64,000 bases of DNA, taken from Paracoccus sp. Z118. Its GTDB lineage: Bacteria; Pseudomonadota; Alphaproteobacteria; Rhodobacterales; Rhodobacteraceae. The translations under genes were made by a program, and so were the position numbers. The stretch lies in the NCBI RefSeq assembly GCF_019061185.1, contig NZ_JAHQZU010000007.1:1-64000 (forward strand), given 5' to 3'. Shown here one piece after another: positions 52,409 through 62,447 of this stretch. Every line of letters begins with the position of its first letter. Positions within the stretch are counted from its first letter, which is position 1. The notes under the pieces were generated by a model that made no database searches, was not told where the DNA came from, and saw nothing but the letters and a program-made list of their open reading frames with translations.

Positions 52409-53560
52409 ATGCGCCGCTTGCCCGCCCTGCTGTCCGTCCTGCTGGCCCTGCTCGGGTGCCTGCCTGCGCTTGCTCGCACGGCGCCCGAGACCGCGGCCGA
52501 GGCCTATGCCGCCATCTGCGAACAGGCGGCGCTGCAGGCGGCGGCCGAAAGCGGGGTGCCTCCCGACATCCTGACGGCGCTGACCCTGACCGAGACCGGG
52601 CGCAGGCTCGGCGGCCGTATCCGCCCCTGGGCGTGGAGCATCAATGCCGAAGGTGCGGGGACCTGGCACGATGACCCGCAGAGCGCTCTCGCCTTCGCCG
52701 AGCAGCGGGTGCGGCAGGGGCGGTCCAATATGGATCTCGGCTGTTTCCAGATCAATTATCGCTGGCACGGGCATCATTTCGGCTCGGTCGCGGAGATGCT
52801 CGACCCGCTGGCGAATGCCCGCTACGCGGCCCGTTTCCTGCGCGAGCTTCACGCCGAGACGGGCGACTGGCGCGCGGCGGCAGGGGCGTTCCATTCCCGC
52901 ATGCCGCAACACGCATCGAAATACCTTGCGCGCTTCGACCAACTGCGGGCGACAGTGAGACAGCAGGGTTTCACGCCGCCGCAGCCGGAGCAAAGGCTGG
53001 CGCGGCTCGCGCCAGTCGCGGCGGTCGAGCCTCCCTGGCCGCGCCGGATATGGGACATGCCGCGGGGCATCGCGCAGCGGGCGGGGCCGCGGACCGCCGC
53101 GGACGTCCAAGGCGGGGTGGTCGGCGATGATGCGGCTCTCGCGGCGCTCGACCGTTTCGTGGCGGAGGCGAATGGGGTTCCTCTCGACCGGTTGGCGACG
53201 TGGCCCCAGGCCGCCGATGAGCCCGCGCAGGTGTGGTTCGGCCGGACGCCGGGCGGGTCTGCCGACGATCCCTTCGGGGGCGATGGTCTGGACCCGCCGC
53301 CATCGGATGAGGGCCGGGAACACCCAGCCCCGGCGCTGTTCGGGGCGGCACGAGCCCTGTTGACGCAAGCTGTCCGGCCGAGCGCGGAAGCCGGGGGCGG
53401 CTCGCTCGCGGCGAACTGGGGTTCAGTTGGCACCCTGCTGGGCCCGGCCGCCCAGCCGATCTCCGTGGCCGCTGCCCAACCGCTACCCGGCCTGCCGGAC
53501 GCCCGCACCGGGCCGCCCGCGTCGAACTCGTCGCTATGGCAGATGGCTGCGCTGGAATGA
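52409..53560 (+). CDS. Secreted lytic transglycosylase (SLT domain)
   Basis: A 383-residue protein. Signal peptide MRRLPALLSVLLALLGCLPA LA (cut near residue 22). The SLT domain (about 30-185) has the catalytic Glu in LTALTLTETGRRLGG, then SNMDLGCFQINYRWHG and MLDPLANARYAARFLRELHA, with AAAGAFHSRMPQHASKYLAR closing the fold. The C-terminal 190 residues are low-complexity and not conserved to my eye. A short hairpin (52388-52394 with 52403-52409) covers the GGGG ribosome site and the first base of the ATG. Confidence 0.88.
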   Translation: MRRLPALLSVLLALLGCLPALARTAPETAAEAYAAICEQAALQAAAESGVPPDILTALTLTETGRRLGGRIRPWAWSINAEGAGTWHDDPQSALAFAEQRVRQGRSNMDLGCFQINYRWHGHHFGSVAEMLDPLANARYAARFLRELHAETGDWRAAAGAFHSRMPQHASKYLARFDQLRATVRQQGFTPPQPEQRLARLAPVAAVEPPWPRRIWDMPRGIAQRAGPRTAADVQGGVVGDDAALAALDRFVAEANGVPLDRLATWPQAADEPAQVWFGRTPGGSADDPFGGDGLDPPPSDEGREHPAPALFGAARALLTQAVRPSAEAGGGSLAANWGSVGTLLGPAAQPISVAAAQPLPGLPDARTGPPASNSSLWQMAALE

Positions 53561-53859
53561 CCGCGATCCGGCCCGCCGAGTGATGCCGCCCGGCCACCCC
53601 CGTCCCGCCGCCTGCTGTCCAGCGCGCCCGTACAGGCATCGCGGCTTGCCGCCAGCACCGCCTCGCAAGCGTCCGCCTCTGGCGTTCCGGCGAAGTCCTG
53701 CCGGTTGTTCCGGTCGGTGCGCTTCCCGCGAGTTGACCGCTACCCTGCACCACTTGCACGAATCCGTCGCGCGGCAGTAACAAGTCTCCACGGCAGCAAC
53801 CGGCGTCTGGCGGATCGTTCCTGCCTCTCCCCGGCGGAACAGATGGCGAGGCCCGCAGA
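53561..53859. other. Gap with no recognisable gene
   Basis: 299 bp between the transglycosylase and the glycosyltransferase. Only short frames without homology; no RNA or clear repeat. The last 80 bp presumably hold the promoter of the next gene. Confidence 0.45.
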
Positions 53860-54825
53860 ATGACGTCTCCGGTATTCCTGCCGGGCTTCGCGCCCGGCCA
53901 CGACTGCGCGGTGATCGTCGCCTGCGACGCGGCGTATCTGCCTTATGCGGCGGTGCCGGCATTGCAATTGACCGCCCTGCCGCAGCGGGGCTTTGACGTG
54001 CTGATAGGCTCGCCCGAGCTGCTGGCGCTGCCCGCGGCGCTGACCGATGCCGGGATCGCGGCGGTCGGGGCGATGGATGTGACGCTCGCCGAATCGCTCC
54101 CCGGAGATGTGCGGCGCACGCTTGCGACCTACATGGATGTCTTTCTGGCTGGTGCGCTCGCCGGGGTCTATCGCCGCATCCTGGTTCTGGATGCCGATGT
54201 CGTCTTCGAGCGCGGAGATCCCGCGCGGCTGCTTGCCGCCGACATGCGCGGGCGGGCGCTGGCCGCCGTGCGCGACAACCGCCAGTGGCGCAATCCGGCC
54301 AAGCTCGCGCCGGAGTTCCGGACACTGGGCTGGACCGCCGCCCCCTACTTCAACGCCGGCGTGGTGATGATCGACCCCGAAGCCTGGGCCGCGCAGGATC
54401 TGCCGGCCCGCTGCACGGCCTTCGCCCGCCAGCATCTCGCGCGGCTCGGGCGCGATCAGGCGCTTCTGAACGGTGTCCTCCACGGCGGTTGGGCCGAGAT
54501 CAGCCCGCTCTGGAACTGGCAATTCACCTGGGCCTCGTCGCATCTGCTGGGGATGGCCGATCCCTTCGCCGTGCATTTCATCGGCCCGCTGAAGCCGTGG
54601 CTCGCCAGTTCCGCGGGGACGGTGCCGATGCGTTATCGCAGCCTTTACGCCCGGTTGCCGGACGACATCCGCCCCGCGAACCTGCCCGAAGGGCTGGAGC
54701 GGCGGCACTGGCCGCAGCCGCGCGCGCTGCGGCGGGCGCTTGGCCGGCAATGGCGGGCGGCGGGGCCGATGCTGGCCTATCTGAACCGTTTCCCGGACCC
54801 CTACGCGCTGCGGGACCCGGCCTGA
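53860..54825 (+). CDS. GT8-like glycosyltransferase
   Basis: A 321-residue GT-A-fold enzyme resembling family 8 (lipopolysaccharide galactosyl/glucosyltransferases). Substrate-site motifs: AVIVACDAAYLPYAAVPALQ, the DxD in RILVLDADVVFERGD, PYFNAGVVMIDPEAW, GRDQALLNGVLHG and VHFIGPLKPW (metal-binding His). It probably adds a sugar to envelope polysaccharide; acceptor unknown. Its last 25 bp overlap the convergent gamma-glutamylcyclotransferase gene tail to tail. Confidence 0.85.
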   Translation: MTSPVFLPGFAPGHDCAVIVACDAAYLPYAAVPALQLTALPQRGFDVLIGSPELLALPAALTDAGIAAVGAMDVTLAESLPGDVRRTLATYMDVFLAGALAGVYRRILVLDADVVFERGDPARLLAADMRGRALAAVRDNRQWRNPAKLAPEFRTLGWTAAPYFNAGVVMIDPEAWAAQDLPARCTAFARQHLARLGRDQALLNGVLHGGWAEISPLWNWQFTWASSHLLGMADPFAVHFIGPLKPWLASSAGTVPMRYRSLYARLPDDIRPANLPEGLERRHWPQPRALRRALGRQWRAAGPMLAYLNRFPDPYALRDPA

Positions 54826-55379
54826 CCGCCCTCCTCGTGCGGCGTCGCCAGGATCGCGCGGACCCGGTCGGCGAGGCCCGTCAGATCCGCGTCCGGCAGG
54901 CCGAGCTGGTCCAGATGGGCGACGGTGTTGAAGAGATACTCGGCGTTCGGGCCCCGCCCGCCATGCGCTCGGGCGATGATCTCGGCCTGCTCGGTCTCGG
55001 ACAGATCGCCCGCATACTGCCAGTGATCCAGCCGCATGACATAGGCCAGCGCCAGAACCCGGCGCCCGTCGGCCAAGGACAGCGTGACCTCGGTTTCGCG
55101 GTAGGCTTCGGTGGACAGTTCGCGGCGGCGGATCTCGGCCAGCGCCTCGGGCCAGGCCTCGGCCTCGATTCGCAGCGCGACGCCGCTGCAGGCGCCCTCG
55201 CCGCAGGGGTCCAGCCCCAGCACCAGCCCCGGCGCCTCGGCCGTGCCGCGATACTGGACCGAGCGCAGGCAGAAGCGGCGCTGGAACCCCTCGACATGGG
55301 CGACGGCAGTTTCGGCCACGGGCACGCGCGGGTCCCACATCAGCGAGCCGTAGGCGAATACCCAATGTTCAGGCGGCAT
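54801..55379 (-). CDS. Gamma-glutamylcyclotransferase (ChaC-like)
   Basis: A 192-residue protein starting MPPEHWVFAYGSLMWDPRVP, the YGSL substrate loop of the GGCT fold. RRFCLRSVQYRGTAEAPGLV, GVALRIEAEAWPEALAEIRR with following Glu, and AYVMRLDHWQYAGDLSETEQ match ChaC-type cation-transport regulators that cleave glutathione to 5-oxoproline and Cys-Gly. The start at 55379 follows AAAGGACAAG. The long frame upstream is not conserved. Confidence 0.9.
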   Translation of the reverse strand: MPPEHWVFAYGSLMWDPRVPVAETAVAHVEGFQRRFCLRSVQYRGTAEAPGLVLGLDPCGEGACSGVALRIEAEAWPEALAEIRRRELSTEAYRETEVTLSLADGRRVLALAYVMRLDHWQYAGDLSETEQAEIIARAHGGRGPNAEYLFNTVAHLDQLGLPDADLTGLADRVRAILATPHEEGGQAGSRSA

Positions 55380-55466
55380 CTCTTGTCCTTTCACCGCCGC
55401 GCAGGTTAGGCGAGCGCGCAGGGCGTTGCCAAGCGGCGCCATCGGGCTTTCTTGAAAGGACCGCCG

Positions 55467-56507
55467 ATGCGGATGATCCTGGTGCTGCCGGTGCTGGCGC
55501 TGGCCGCCGTGGCCGGAACCTGGCTGGGCGGGGAAACGCTGCTGGCGCGGCGCGCAGCCGAGGTCGTCGCATCCGATCCGCGGATCGAGGCGGCGGCGAT
55601 CGCGCCGCTGCGCCGGATCGACCGGATCGGGCTGCAACTGCAGGGCGTGGCGGTGCAGACGCCCGAGGGGGTTGCGGAACTGCCGGAGCTGAGCCTCTGG
55701 GCCGAGCCGGGGCGGCCCAACCGCTTCCACGCCACGCTGCCCGCGTCGATGATCCTGCCGATCGGCGGCGCACCGCGCGAGACGACGGCCGAGGGCGCGG
55801 GCCTGTCGCTGCGCATCTCTCCCCTGAATGCGATGTCGATCACCGAGGTGGCGGCGGTCAGCGGGCCGGTCACGGTGGCCGGTGCGCCGGCCGCAGAGCG
55901 GATTTCGCTGCAGGCGGAGATGGTCAAGCTGGGACACGAGGCGCCGCCCGGCGCCCGCGCGGCCTATCGGGTGACGGCGGACCTGCGCGGGCTGACGGCG
56001 GCGGCGGTGCAGCCTGCCCTTGTGGTCCTGCCGGGCGCGGCGGGGGTGCAGGGGGCCATGCGGGTCTATCTGGACCGTCCGCTGCGAGCGGGGGCCGAGC
56101 AGGAGCAGCCGCAGATCGAGGGGCTTGGGATCGAGGGGGTGACGGTCACATTGGGCGATCTTTCGGCGCGGCTGCTGGGGCATCTGCGGCGCGACGAGAG
56201 CGGCTTTGCCGAAGGGCAGCTTTATCTCTACACCCGCGACGCCCAGGCTTGGCTGGAGATGGCGGCCGCGGCGGGGGCGCTGCCCGCAGGCGTGGTGCCG
56301 CTCGCCGGGACGATGCTGGCCAATCTGGCGGATCAGCCGTCCGAAGCGCCGGCCGCGGAAACCGCCACGCCAATCGCGGGGCGGCAGGCGCCGCCCGAAG
56401 AACCGCCCGCCCCCGAAGCGGGAGAGTTGCGCCTGCCGATCGTCATGCAGGACGGGCGGATGAGCGTGGGCGGGCTGCCGGTCGGCCCGGCCCCGCGCCT
56501 CGGCTGA
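55467..56507 (+). CDS. DUF2125 family protein
   Basis: A 346-residue exported protein. Signal or anchor segment MRMILVLPVLALAAVAGTWLG, then a beta-rich body of AsmA-like character (AIAPLRRIDRIGLQLQGVAV, QLYLYTRDAQAWLEMAAAAG, ELRLPIVMQDGRMSVGGLPV), the last being the characteristic DUF2125 ending. Function unknown. I start it at the ATG at 55467 (AAGGA 7 nt upstream) rather than a TTG five codons earlier. Convergent with tyrC. Confidence 0.82.
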   Translation: MRMILVLPVLALAAVAGTWLGGETLLARRAAEVVASDPRIEAAAIAPLRRIDRIGLQLQGVAVQTPEGVAELPELSLWAEPGRPNRFHATLPASMILPIGGAPRETTAEGAGLSLRISPLNAMSITEVAAVSGPVTVAGAPAAERISLQAEMVKLGHEAPPGARAAYRVTADLRGLTAAAVQPALVVLPGAAGVQGAMRVYLDRPLRAGAEQEQPQIEGLGIEGVTVTLGDLSARLLGHLRRDESGFAEGQLYLYTRDAQAWLEMAAAAGALPAGVVPLAGTMLANLADQPSEAPAAETATPIAGRQAPPEEPPAPEAGELRLPIVMQDGRMSVGGLPVGPAPRLG

Positions 56508-56516
56508 GGGACCGGC

Positions 56517-57458
56517 TCAGCGGGCTTGCCCGCCCTGTTTTCCTTCCACGATCGCGCGGCCGAAATCCGGCGCCGCGGTGTCCTGCCCGGCGTCGATGAT
56601 GCCGCGGCGGATCGCGCGGGTGCGGCTGAAATAGTCGTGCAGCAACGTCCCGTCGCCCATGCGGATCGCCCGTTGCAGCATGAACAGCTCCTCGGTGAAG
56701 CGGCCGAGGATATCCAGCGTCGCCTCGCGGTTGTGCAGGAACACGTCGCGCCACATTGTCGGGTCCGAGGCCGCGATGCGGGTGAAGTCGCGGAACCCCG
56801 CCGCCGAGTAGTTGACGACCTCGCCCTCGGTCACCCGGCGCAGGTGATCGGCCACACCCACCATCGTGTAGGCGATCAGATGCGGGACGTGGCTGGTGAC
56901 GGCCAGCACGAGGTCGTGATGCTCGGGCTCCATCACGTCGGCATTGGCGCCCATGGCGCGGATCAGGGCCGTCAGACGCTCCTGCGCTGCCGGATCGGTG
57001 CCGGGCAGCGGGGTCAGCAGCCACCAGCGGTTGCGAAACAGGCTGGCAAAGCCCGACTCCGGCCCGGAATGTTCCGTCCCGGCAAGCGGGTGACCGGGGA
57101 TGAAATGGACCCCCTCGGGCATATGCGGGCCAACGGCGTCGATCACCGCCTGCTTGACCGAGCCGACATCGGTGAGGATCGCGCCCGGCGCGAGATGCGG
57201 GCCGATCTCCTCGGCCACCGCGGCCATCGCGCCCACGGGCACCGCCAGCACGACCAGATCGGCGCCGCGCACCGCTTCGGCGGCGGTGTCGAAGACCTCG
57301 TCCACCAAACCGATCCGGCGAGCGGTCTCGCGCGTTTCGGCGCTGCGGGCATGGCCGACGATCTGCCGGGCGAGGCCGCCGCCGCGCATGGCATGGGCCA
57401 TCGACCCGGCGATCAGGCCGAGGCCGATCAGGGCGACCCGCTGGAACGGCTCGCTCAT
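56517..57458 (-). CDS. tyrC: Prephenate/arogenate dehydrogenase
   Basis: A 313-residue TyrA-family enzyme of tyrosine synthesis. NAD motif [53 protein letters not shown] (substrate His), [14 protein letters not shown] and [20 protein letters not shown]. Overlaps hisC by ATGA; hisC-tyrC order is common in alphaproteobacteria, where the HisC enzyme may also transaminate aromatic precursors. Confidence 0.94.
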   Translation of the reverse strand: MSEPFQRVALIGLGLIAGSMAHAMRGGGLARQIVGHARSAETRETARRIGLVDEVFDTAAEAVRGADLVVLAVPVGAMAAVAEEIGPHLAPGAILTDVGSVKQAVIDAVGPHMPEGVHFIPGHPLAGTEHSGPESGFASLFRNRWWLLTPLPGTDPAAQERLTALIRAMGANADVMEPEHHDLVLAVTSHVPHLIAYTMVGVADHLRRVTEGEVVNYSAAGFRDFTRIAASDPTMWRDVFLHNREATLDILGRFTEELFMLQRAIRMGDGTLLHDYFSRTRAIRRGIIDAGQDTAAPDFGRAIVEGKQGGQAR

Positions 57459-58567
57459 GCGCGTTGCCCGACCGCGGCGGTGCCCCTTTCGGCCATGAAC
57501 CGGCCGAGGACGTGGGCGACGCGGCGGCAGGACGCCTCGTCGCCGATGGTGATGCGCAGGCAGTCGGGCAAGCCGTAGCCGCCGACCCGGCGGACGATCA
57601 CGCCTTCGGCCTTCAGCGCGGCATCGGCGGCGCCCGCCGTCTCAGGGCCCTCGAACCGCGCGAGCACGAAATTCGCGTGCGACGCGTCCGACGGCACCCC
57701 GCGTTCGGCCAGCGCGGCAGCCAGCCAGGCCCGCAGCCGGGCGTTTTCGCTGCGCGAGCGTTCCACATGCTCGCGGTCCTGCATCGCCGCCAGTGCCCCG
57801 TCCAGCGCAAGCGAGGACAGGTTGAACGGACCCCGGATGCGGTTGAGCACGTCGATGATCTCGCGCGGGCCGTAACCCCAGCCGACGCGCAGGCCGCCGA
57901 GGCCGTAGATCTTGGAAAAGGTGCGGGTCATGAAGACGTTCGGCAGATCGGTCGCCAGCCCCGCCCCGCCGTCATAGTCGTCCCCCGCATATTCGGCATA
58001 GGCCGCGTCGATGACCAGGATCGCCTGCGGGACGGCGCGGGCCAGCCGCTCCAGTTCCGCCAGTTCGACCATGGTGCCGGTCGGGTTGTTGGGGTTGGCG
58101 ACGAAGATCAGCCGCGTCGCCGGAGTGGCGGCGGCGATCAGCGCGTCGATGTCGGTGGTGCGCTCGCGCTCGCGCGCGGTGACCGGGGTGGCTCCCGCGG
58201 CGCGGGCGCTGATCGGATACATCAGGAAACCGTGTTCGGTGAACAGCACCTCGGTCCCCGGCCCCGCATAGGCCTGGCAGAGGAAGTGGATGATCTCGTC
58301 GCTGCCGACCCCGCAGATGATGCGGTCGGGGTCGAGCCCGTGAACCTTGCCGATCGCCTGCCGCAGCGCAGTGTGATCGGTCGAGGGATAGCGGTGCATC
58401 GCGTGGGCGGCGCGGATCACCGCATCGCGCGCCTTGGGCGAGGGGCCGAAGGGGTTCTCGTTCGAGCTGAGCTTCACCGCCTCGGCCACGCCGGCCACAT
58501 GGGCGCTTCCGGCCTCATAAAGCGCGATATCCATGATGCCCGGTTGCGGCTGGATCGTCTGGCTCAT
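57455..58567 (-). CDS. hisC: Histidinol-phosphate aminotransferase
   Basis: A 370-residue PLP enzyme. [68 protein letters not shown] and the Schiff-base Lys in [19 protein letters not shown] are all visible; [14 protein letters not shown] holds the carboxylate Arg. Acts in histidine synthesis and perhaps, given coupling to tyrC, on aromatic substrates. Start [19 protein letters not shown] by homology. Confidence 0.94.
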   Translation of the reverse strand: MSQTIQPQPGIMDIALYEAGSAHVAGVAEAVKLSSNENPFGPSPKARDAVIRAAHAMHRYPSTDHTALRQAIGKVHGLDPDRIICGVGSDEIIHFLCQAYAGPGTEVLFTEHGFLMYPISARAAGATPVTARERERTTDIDALIAAATPATRLIFVANPNNPTGTMVELAELERLARAVPQAILVIDAAYAEYAGDDYDGGAGLATDLPNVFMTRTFSKIYGLGGLRVGWGYGPREIIDVLNRIRGPFNLSSLALDGALAAMQDREHVERSRSENARLRAWLAAALAERGVPSDASHANFVLARFEGPETAGAADAALKAEGVIVRRVGGYGLPDCLRITIGDEASCRRVAHVLGRFMAERGTAAVGQRA

Positions 58568-58640
58568 CGGCACTCTCCGTTCACGTCGGGGTGTATTAGG
58601 CGCGCGGCGCCGGGTTGGGAAGGGGCGAGTTCCCCGCCGC

Positions 58641-59921
58641 TCAGGGCGCGCGGCGGACCTGCGCATGGGCGGCGCGGATCGCGGCCTCGTCGGCGGCGTT
58701 AGTGGCCTCGCCGAGCGCCGCCTTCAGCGCCCTGTCCGCGAGCGGGCGGGCGTGGTCGGCGCCCCCGGCACGCGCAAGCGCGGCGAGCGATTTCTGCAAC
58801 ACTTCCTGCACCTCCGCCAGGTCGCTGCCGTCGCGCACGAACGGGGCGAAGAATTCCTGGTAAGCCTTCGTCAGATCCAGATCCGGTCCGGCCACGCGGG
58901 TGAAGACCGGCGGTCCGGGGCTTTCCCGCGCGGCGTGGAAGGCCAGCAGGATACGGGTGCCCGCGCGCAGCACGTCGATCGCCGTGCCCGGATCGTTGAT
59001 CGAGGCCGAGAGCGCGCGGCTGCCGACCTCGGACATGACGATCAGCCCGTAGCGGGGGTCCTGATCGAAGCCCCGCTTGTCCGCGATCAGGAACGCCCCG
59101 GCCAGATCGCCGGCGACCTCCTGCGCCCGCTTTCCCTCGTTCAGCGGCTGCGACAGATACAGCAGCGGCTCGCCCCGGTGGACGTAATGGCCCGCCGGAT
59201 GGGCAAGCTGCACCACCATCCCGGCCTTTTCCGCGACGCTTTCCAGATGCGCGTAATCGATGTGCCGGATCGCCCCGGTCTCGGGCGAGGCGAGCACATG
59301 GCCGAGCGTCCGCATGTCGTCGCTGCCCGGCAACGCACCCCAGCGGGGGCTTTCACCCACGGCGACGGCGGCATCTGTCGCGGCGTTCTCGATCCGCTCG
59401 ATGATGTCGCCCATGCGGCCGAAGCTGTTGAGGTGGTTGATCCAGCGCAGCAGCGCCGAGACGATCAGGGCGATCATTCCCAGTGTCGCCACGAACAGCA
59501 CGACCCGCGACTGGCTGTTGTAGAAGCCCGCCGACAGCCCGATGATGCCGACGATGCTGAACAGGAACGAGCCGATGAAGATCGCCATCGCGTTCTGCGC
59601 CGTCGGGTCCGACACCAGCAGGTCGGTGGCGCGCGGCGTCGCCGTCTGCGTCGCGCCGGAATAGGACGAGACGAGGATGCCGACGGAAAACGTCGTGACC
59701 GCCAGCATGCTGGAGGCGACGATGTTCAGCAGCGAGTCGACCGACCCGGCGGCCAGCTCGATCGACAGGTCGATGGGGACCACCGCCGTGATGTAGCCAG
59801 AGAGCCGCGCAACCGCGATGCCGAGCAGGCTGAACAGGACCACCCGCACCCACGGCTTGCGCCAGAGTTCGCGCGCCGCATAGAGCAAGCCTTCGTTCAT
59901 CAGGGAAAAGCGGCGGAACAT
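58641..59921 (-). CDS. DUF2254 integral membrane protein
   Basis: A 426-residue protein. Four membrane helices in the first 160 residues ([80 protein letters not shown]), then a soluble C-terminal region with [32 protein letters not shown] and [20 protein letters not shown], which fit DUF2254. Role unknown. A 7-bp hairpin lies immediately before the start codon. Confidence 0.9.
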   Translation of the reverse strand: MFRRFSLMNEGLLYAARELWRKPWVRVVLFSLLGIAVARLSGYITAVVPIDLSIELAAGSVDSLLNIVASSMLAVTTFSVGILVSSYSGATQTATPRATDLLVSDPTAQNAMAIFIGSFLFSIVGIIGLSAGFYNSQSRVVLFVATLGMIALIVSALLRWINHLNSFGRMGDIIERIENAATDAAVAVGESPRWGALPGSDDMRTLGHVLASPETGAIRHIDYAHLESVAEKAGMVVQLAHPAGHYVHRGEPLLYLSQPLNEGKRAQEVAGDLAGAFLIADKRGFDQDPRYGLIVMSEVGSRALSASINDPGTAIDVLRAGTRILLAFHAARESPGPPVFTRVAGPDLDLTKAYQEFFAPFVRDGSDLAEVQEVLQKSLAALARAGGADHARPLADRALKAALGEATNAADEAAIRAAHAQVRRAP

Positions 59922-59923
59922 GC

Positions 59924-59943
59924 GCGGAGGCTATCTCCTCCGC
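59924..59943 (-). promoter_or_regulatory. Hairpin over the ribosome site of the DUF2254 gene
   Basis: Minus-strand GCGGAGG, loop AGATAG, CCTCCGC, 2 bp before the ATG. The only GGAGG-like sequence is in the 5' arm and its complement sits between it and the start. Confidence 0.35.
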
Positions 59944-59995
59944 CGTGCCGCGCAAGCGCCAGAATATGGAAAATGCTGCGGAATGGCGGCGGCGG

Positions 59996-60505
59996 TCACT
60001 CCGCCGCGGGTTCCGCGTCGAGATTTTCGCCGTCCTCGTCGATCAGCAGCGGGACGGGCGTGGCCTCGCCCGCGTCCTCGGGCTGCGGCGTGGTGTCGGG
60101 CTCGTAGACGAGTTCGGGCCGGTCGGCGTCGGTGCCGTCGTTGCAGGCCACGACCCAGATGTCATAGCGCGCATCGTCCAGCGCCGAGACGGCAGGGGCC
60201 GAGGCGATCATCCAGCCGGAAAAGACGGTGCGCCCCGCCTCGCGGTCGGTGATCGTCATCTGCGCGAAGGCGTCCGAATCGGGATCGTCAGCCGGCTGGC
60301 GGCATTCGCCCAGCCGCACGGTCAGCCGGCCGAAATCGAGGCTGTCGCCGATCGCCAGCGGCAGTTCCGCGGTCTGGCCCGAGATCTTGTCCAGCCCGCG
60401 CAGCAGCGCGCCCCCTGCCCGGCTGACGCGGATCTCCGAGTCCTGCGCCAACGCGCCGGAGGCCAGCACGACGACAACCGCCGCCCCGAGCGCCGCCAGC
60501 CGCAT
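59996..60505 (-). CDS. DUF2155 exported protein
   Basis: A 169-residue protein. Signal peptide MRLAALGAAVVVVLASGALA, then LRGLDKISGQTAELPLAIGD, FGRLTVRLGECRQP, ITDREAGRTVFSGWMIASAP and YDIWVVACND, which are the DUF2155 core ('LDK.TG....L...G....F..L.......C'). Two Cys (in GECR and VACND) may form a disulfide. In Rhodobacterales this gene commonly follows the NDUFA12-like gene, as here (8-bp gap). Acidic tail. Function unknown. Confidence 0.87.
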   Translation of the reverse strand: MRLAALGAAVVVVLASGALAQDSEIRVSRAGGALLRGLDKISGQTAELPLAIGDSLDFGRLTVRLGECRQPADDPDSDAFAQMTITDREAGRTVFSGWMIASAPAVSALDDARYDIWVVACNDGTDADRPELVYEPDTTPQPEDAGEATPVPLLIDEDGENLDAEPAAE

Positions 60506-60513
60506 CGCCCCGC

Positions 60514-60897
60514 TTATTCCGGCGTCCATGCGTCGTAGTCGCGCCGCTTGACCGGGTCGGCCCGCAGGATCGAGCCGGCGGGCAGATAGGCGCCGGGGGT
60601 GCCGGTCAGGTTGGGCTGGTGCGGTTGCTCCCACGGCTTGTGTTGAAGGGGCGCGCGCGTCGGCGGCTCGGGATAGGTGTGGTGCAGCCAGCCGTGCCAT
60701 TCGGGGCTGACGCGGCTCGCCTCCGACTCGCCGTTATAGATGACCCAGCGGCGCTTGCCGCCCTCGGTCTGGTAATAGATGTTGCCCTGCTCGTCCTCGC
60801 CGACCTTGTGGCCGAAGCGGCGGGTCCAGACCTGGGTGTTCAGCGTCTGGCCGTTCCACCAGGTCAGCAGGCGAAGGAGCATCGACTTCGACGACAT
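60514..60897 (-). CDS. NDUFA12-family NADH:ubiquinone oxidoreductase accessory subunit
   Basis: A 127-residue complex I accessory protein (B17.2-like). [56 protein letters not shown] and [15 protein letters not shown] are the family core. Alphaproteobacteria share this subunit with mitochondria. I use the ATG at 60897 (MSSKSMLL), which has AAGGA at 8 nt; one two codons upstream is too close to it. Confidence 0.92.
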   Translation of the reverse strand: MSSKSMLLRLLTWWNGQTLNTQVWTRRFGHKVGEDEQGNIYYQTEGGKRRWVIYNGESEASRVSPEWHGWLHHTYPEPPTRAPLQHKPWEQPHQPNLTGTPGAYLPAGSILRADPVKRRDYDAWTPE

Positions 60898-60991
60898 GGG
60901 CATGGTCCTTGCGGCAATCCTTGCCTGCATATCGCGCAAACGCCGCCCGAGGTCCAGCGCCTTGCGGCGGGCCGACGCCGCCGGTCCCCCC

Positions 60992-61019
60992 TTGTGCGGG
61001 AAGCGGGGCGGCGTAAAGG
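60992..61019 (+). promoter_or_regulatory. Possible promoter of the FAD oxidoreductase
   Basis: TTGTGC, 16 bp, TAAAGG, 36 bp before the start at 61056. Confidence 0.35.
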
Positions 61020-61055
61020 GTGGCACGATCACCTTGGGAGGAAGGGCAGCGGAAG

Positions 61056-62228
61056 ATGGTGGACGTGCTGATCGCGGGGGGCGCCGTCATGGGGGCGTCG
61101 GTGGCGTTCTGGCTGAAGCGGCTGGACCCGAGCCTCGACATCGAGGTGATCGAGCAGGACCCGAGCTATGCCACGAGTTCGACCGCGCTGGCGGCCTCGG
61201 GGATCAGGATGCAGTTCTCGGACCCGGTGAACGTCGCGATCAGCCGCTTCGGGCTGGACTTCATCCGCGACTTCGCCCGCCATGTCGGGCCTTCGGGCGA
61301 GGTGGCCGATCTCGGCTTCAAGGAGAACGGCTACCTGTTTCTCACGACCTCCGGTACAGGTGCGGCGACGCTGGAAAGCCTTGCCGCCATGCAGCGCGAG
61401 ATGGGCGCTTCGACGCAGGTGCTGGACCGCGCCGGACTGGCGGAGAAATTCCCGTGGATGGCGCTGGACGACATCTCCGCCGGCTCTTACGGGCCGCGAG
61501 GCGAAGGCTTCTTCGACAATATGGGTCTGCTGAACGGGCTGAAGAACGCCGCCCGCGCGGCAGGGGTGCGCTGGGTCCGGGATCGCGTCACCACGCTGGA
61601 ACGCGAGGGCGACCGCATCGTGGCGGCGGTGCTGGAACAGGGCGGGCGGAAAACGGCGCAGGTATTCGTGAACTGCGCCGGCCCGCGCGCCGCGATCCTG
61701 ATGCGGACGGTCGATCTGGACCTGCCGGTCGAGCCGCGCAAGCGCACGGTCTTCGTGGTCGATGCCCCGCTCGCGCGCCATCCCGATGCGCCGCTGGTCA
61801 TCGACCCGCTCGGGATCTGGTTCCGCCCGGAGCATGGCCAATGGCTGGCAGCGACCGTCCCGGCGACCGACGGCCCCTGCGCGCCGGACGACTTCGAGCC
61901 CGATCTCGACCTGTTCGAGTCCGAGATCTGGCCCGCGCTCTACGCCCGCGCGCCGGGATTCGAGCAGGCGAAGGTGCTGCGCTGGTGGGTCGGGCACTAC
62001 GCCTTCAACACGCTGGACCAGAACGCGATCCTCGGCCGCAACCCGCAGGTGCCGAACCTCTACCACGCGAACGGCTTTTCCGGCCACGGGCTGCAACAGG
62101 CACCCGCCGTGGGACGCGGGATCGCCGAGCAGATCGTGCATGGCGACTGGGTGAGCCTCGACCTGTCACCGCTCGGGATGCAGCGGGTGCTGGACGGCAG
62201 GCCGATGACCGAGGCGGCGATCGTGTGA
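61056..62228 (+). CDS. FAD-dependent oxidoreductase (DAO family)
   Basis: A 390-residue flavoprotein of the D-amino-acid/glycine oxidase type. The FAD motif is [19 protein letters not shown] (GxGxxG appears as GGAVMG, the first glycine pattern altered), followed by [20 protein letters not shown] and a substrate domain. [13 protein letters not shown] and [20 protein letters not shown] are the conserved end motifs. Substrate unknown; it resembles dimethylglycine/sarcosine-type dehydrogenases. Start MVDVLIAGG follows GGAGGAAGG. Followed by a large palindrome. Confidence 0.85.
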   Translation: MVDVLIAGGAVMGASVAFWLKRLDPSLDIEVIEQDPSYATSSTALAASGIRMQFSDPVNVAISRFGLDFIRDFARHVGPSGEVADLGFKENGYLFLTTSGTGAATLESLAAMQREMGASTQVLDRAGLAEKFPWMALDDISAGSYGPRGEGFFDNMGLLNGLKNAARAAGVRWVRDRVTTLEREGDRIVAAVLEQGGRKTAQVFVNCAGPRAAILMRTVDLDLPVEPRKRTVFVVDAPLARHPDAPLVIDPLGIWFRPEHGQWLAATVPATDGPCAPDDFEPDLDLFESEIWPALYARAPGFEQAKVLRWWVGHYAFNTLDQNAILGRNPQVPNLYHANGFSGHGLQQAPAVGRGIAEQIVHGDWVSLDLSPLGMQRVLDGRPMTEAAIV

Positions 62229-62238
62229 TCGGAAAAAT

Positions 62239-62365
62239 GGGGGCGCTGCCCCCGCCGCCTTACGGCGGCTCCCCCGGGATATTTTTGGCCGCCCGAGGAC
62301 CACGCGGCGCATTCGGGCGGCTGGAAATATCCTGGGGGAGTCCGAAGGACGGGGGCAACGCCCCC
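62239..62365. repeat. Large composite palindrome
   Basis: A 28-nt left arm (62269-62296) can pair along its whole length with the right arm (62313-62340) as RNA: 24 Watson-Crick pairs and four G-U pairs around a 16-nt loop. Outside lie small hairpins: GGGGGC/GCCCCC (62239-62253) and GCCGCC/GGCGGC (62254-62269) on the left, TCC/GGA (62341-62349) and GGGGGC/GCCCCC (62351-62365) on the right, giving a mirrored layout. Lies between the FAD oxidoreductase and cmk. May act as terminator or be a mobile palindromic repeat. Confidence 0.75.
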
Positions 62366-62447
62366 CTCCCCTGCTTCACCGCAGCCCCGGCTTTCCTCGG
62401 CGGCGGCGCTGTGGCATGAACCTGGCGACCTGCCGGAAAGGACGCCC

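Noticed and set aside
61056-62228. Calling the FAD oxidoreductase a sarcosine oxidase beta homologue linked to the sox operon
   Set aside because: It shares only the general DAO fold, lacks the RHDAVAWG flavin-attachment segment and lies 34 kb away.
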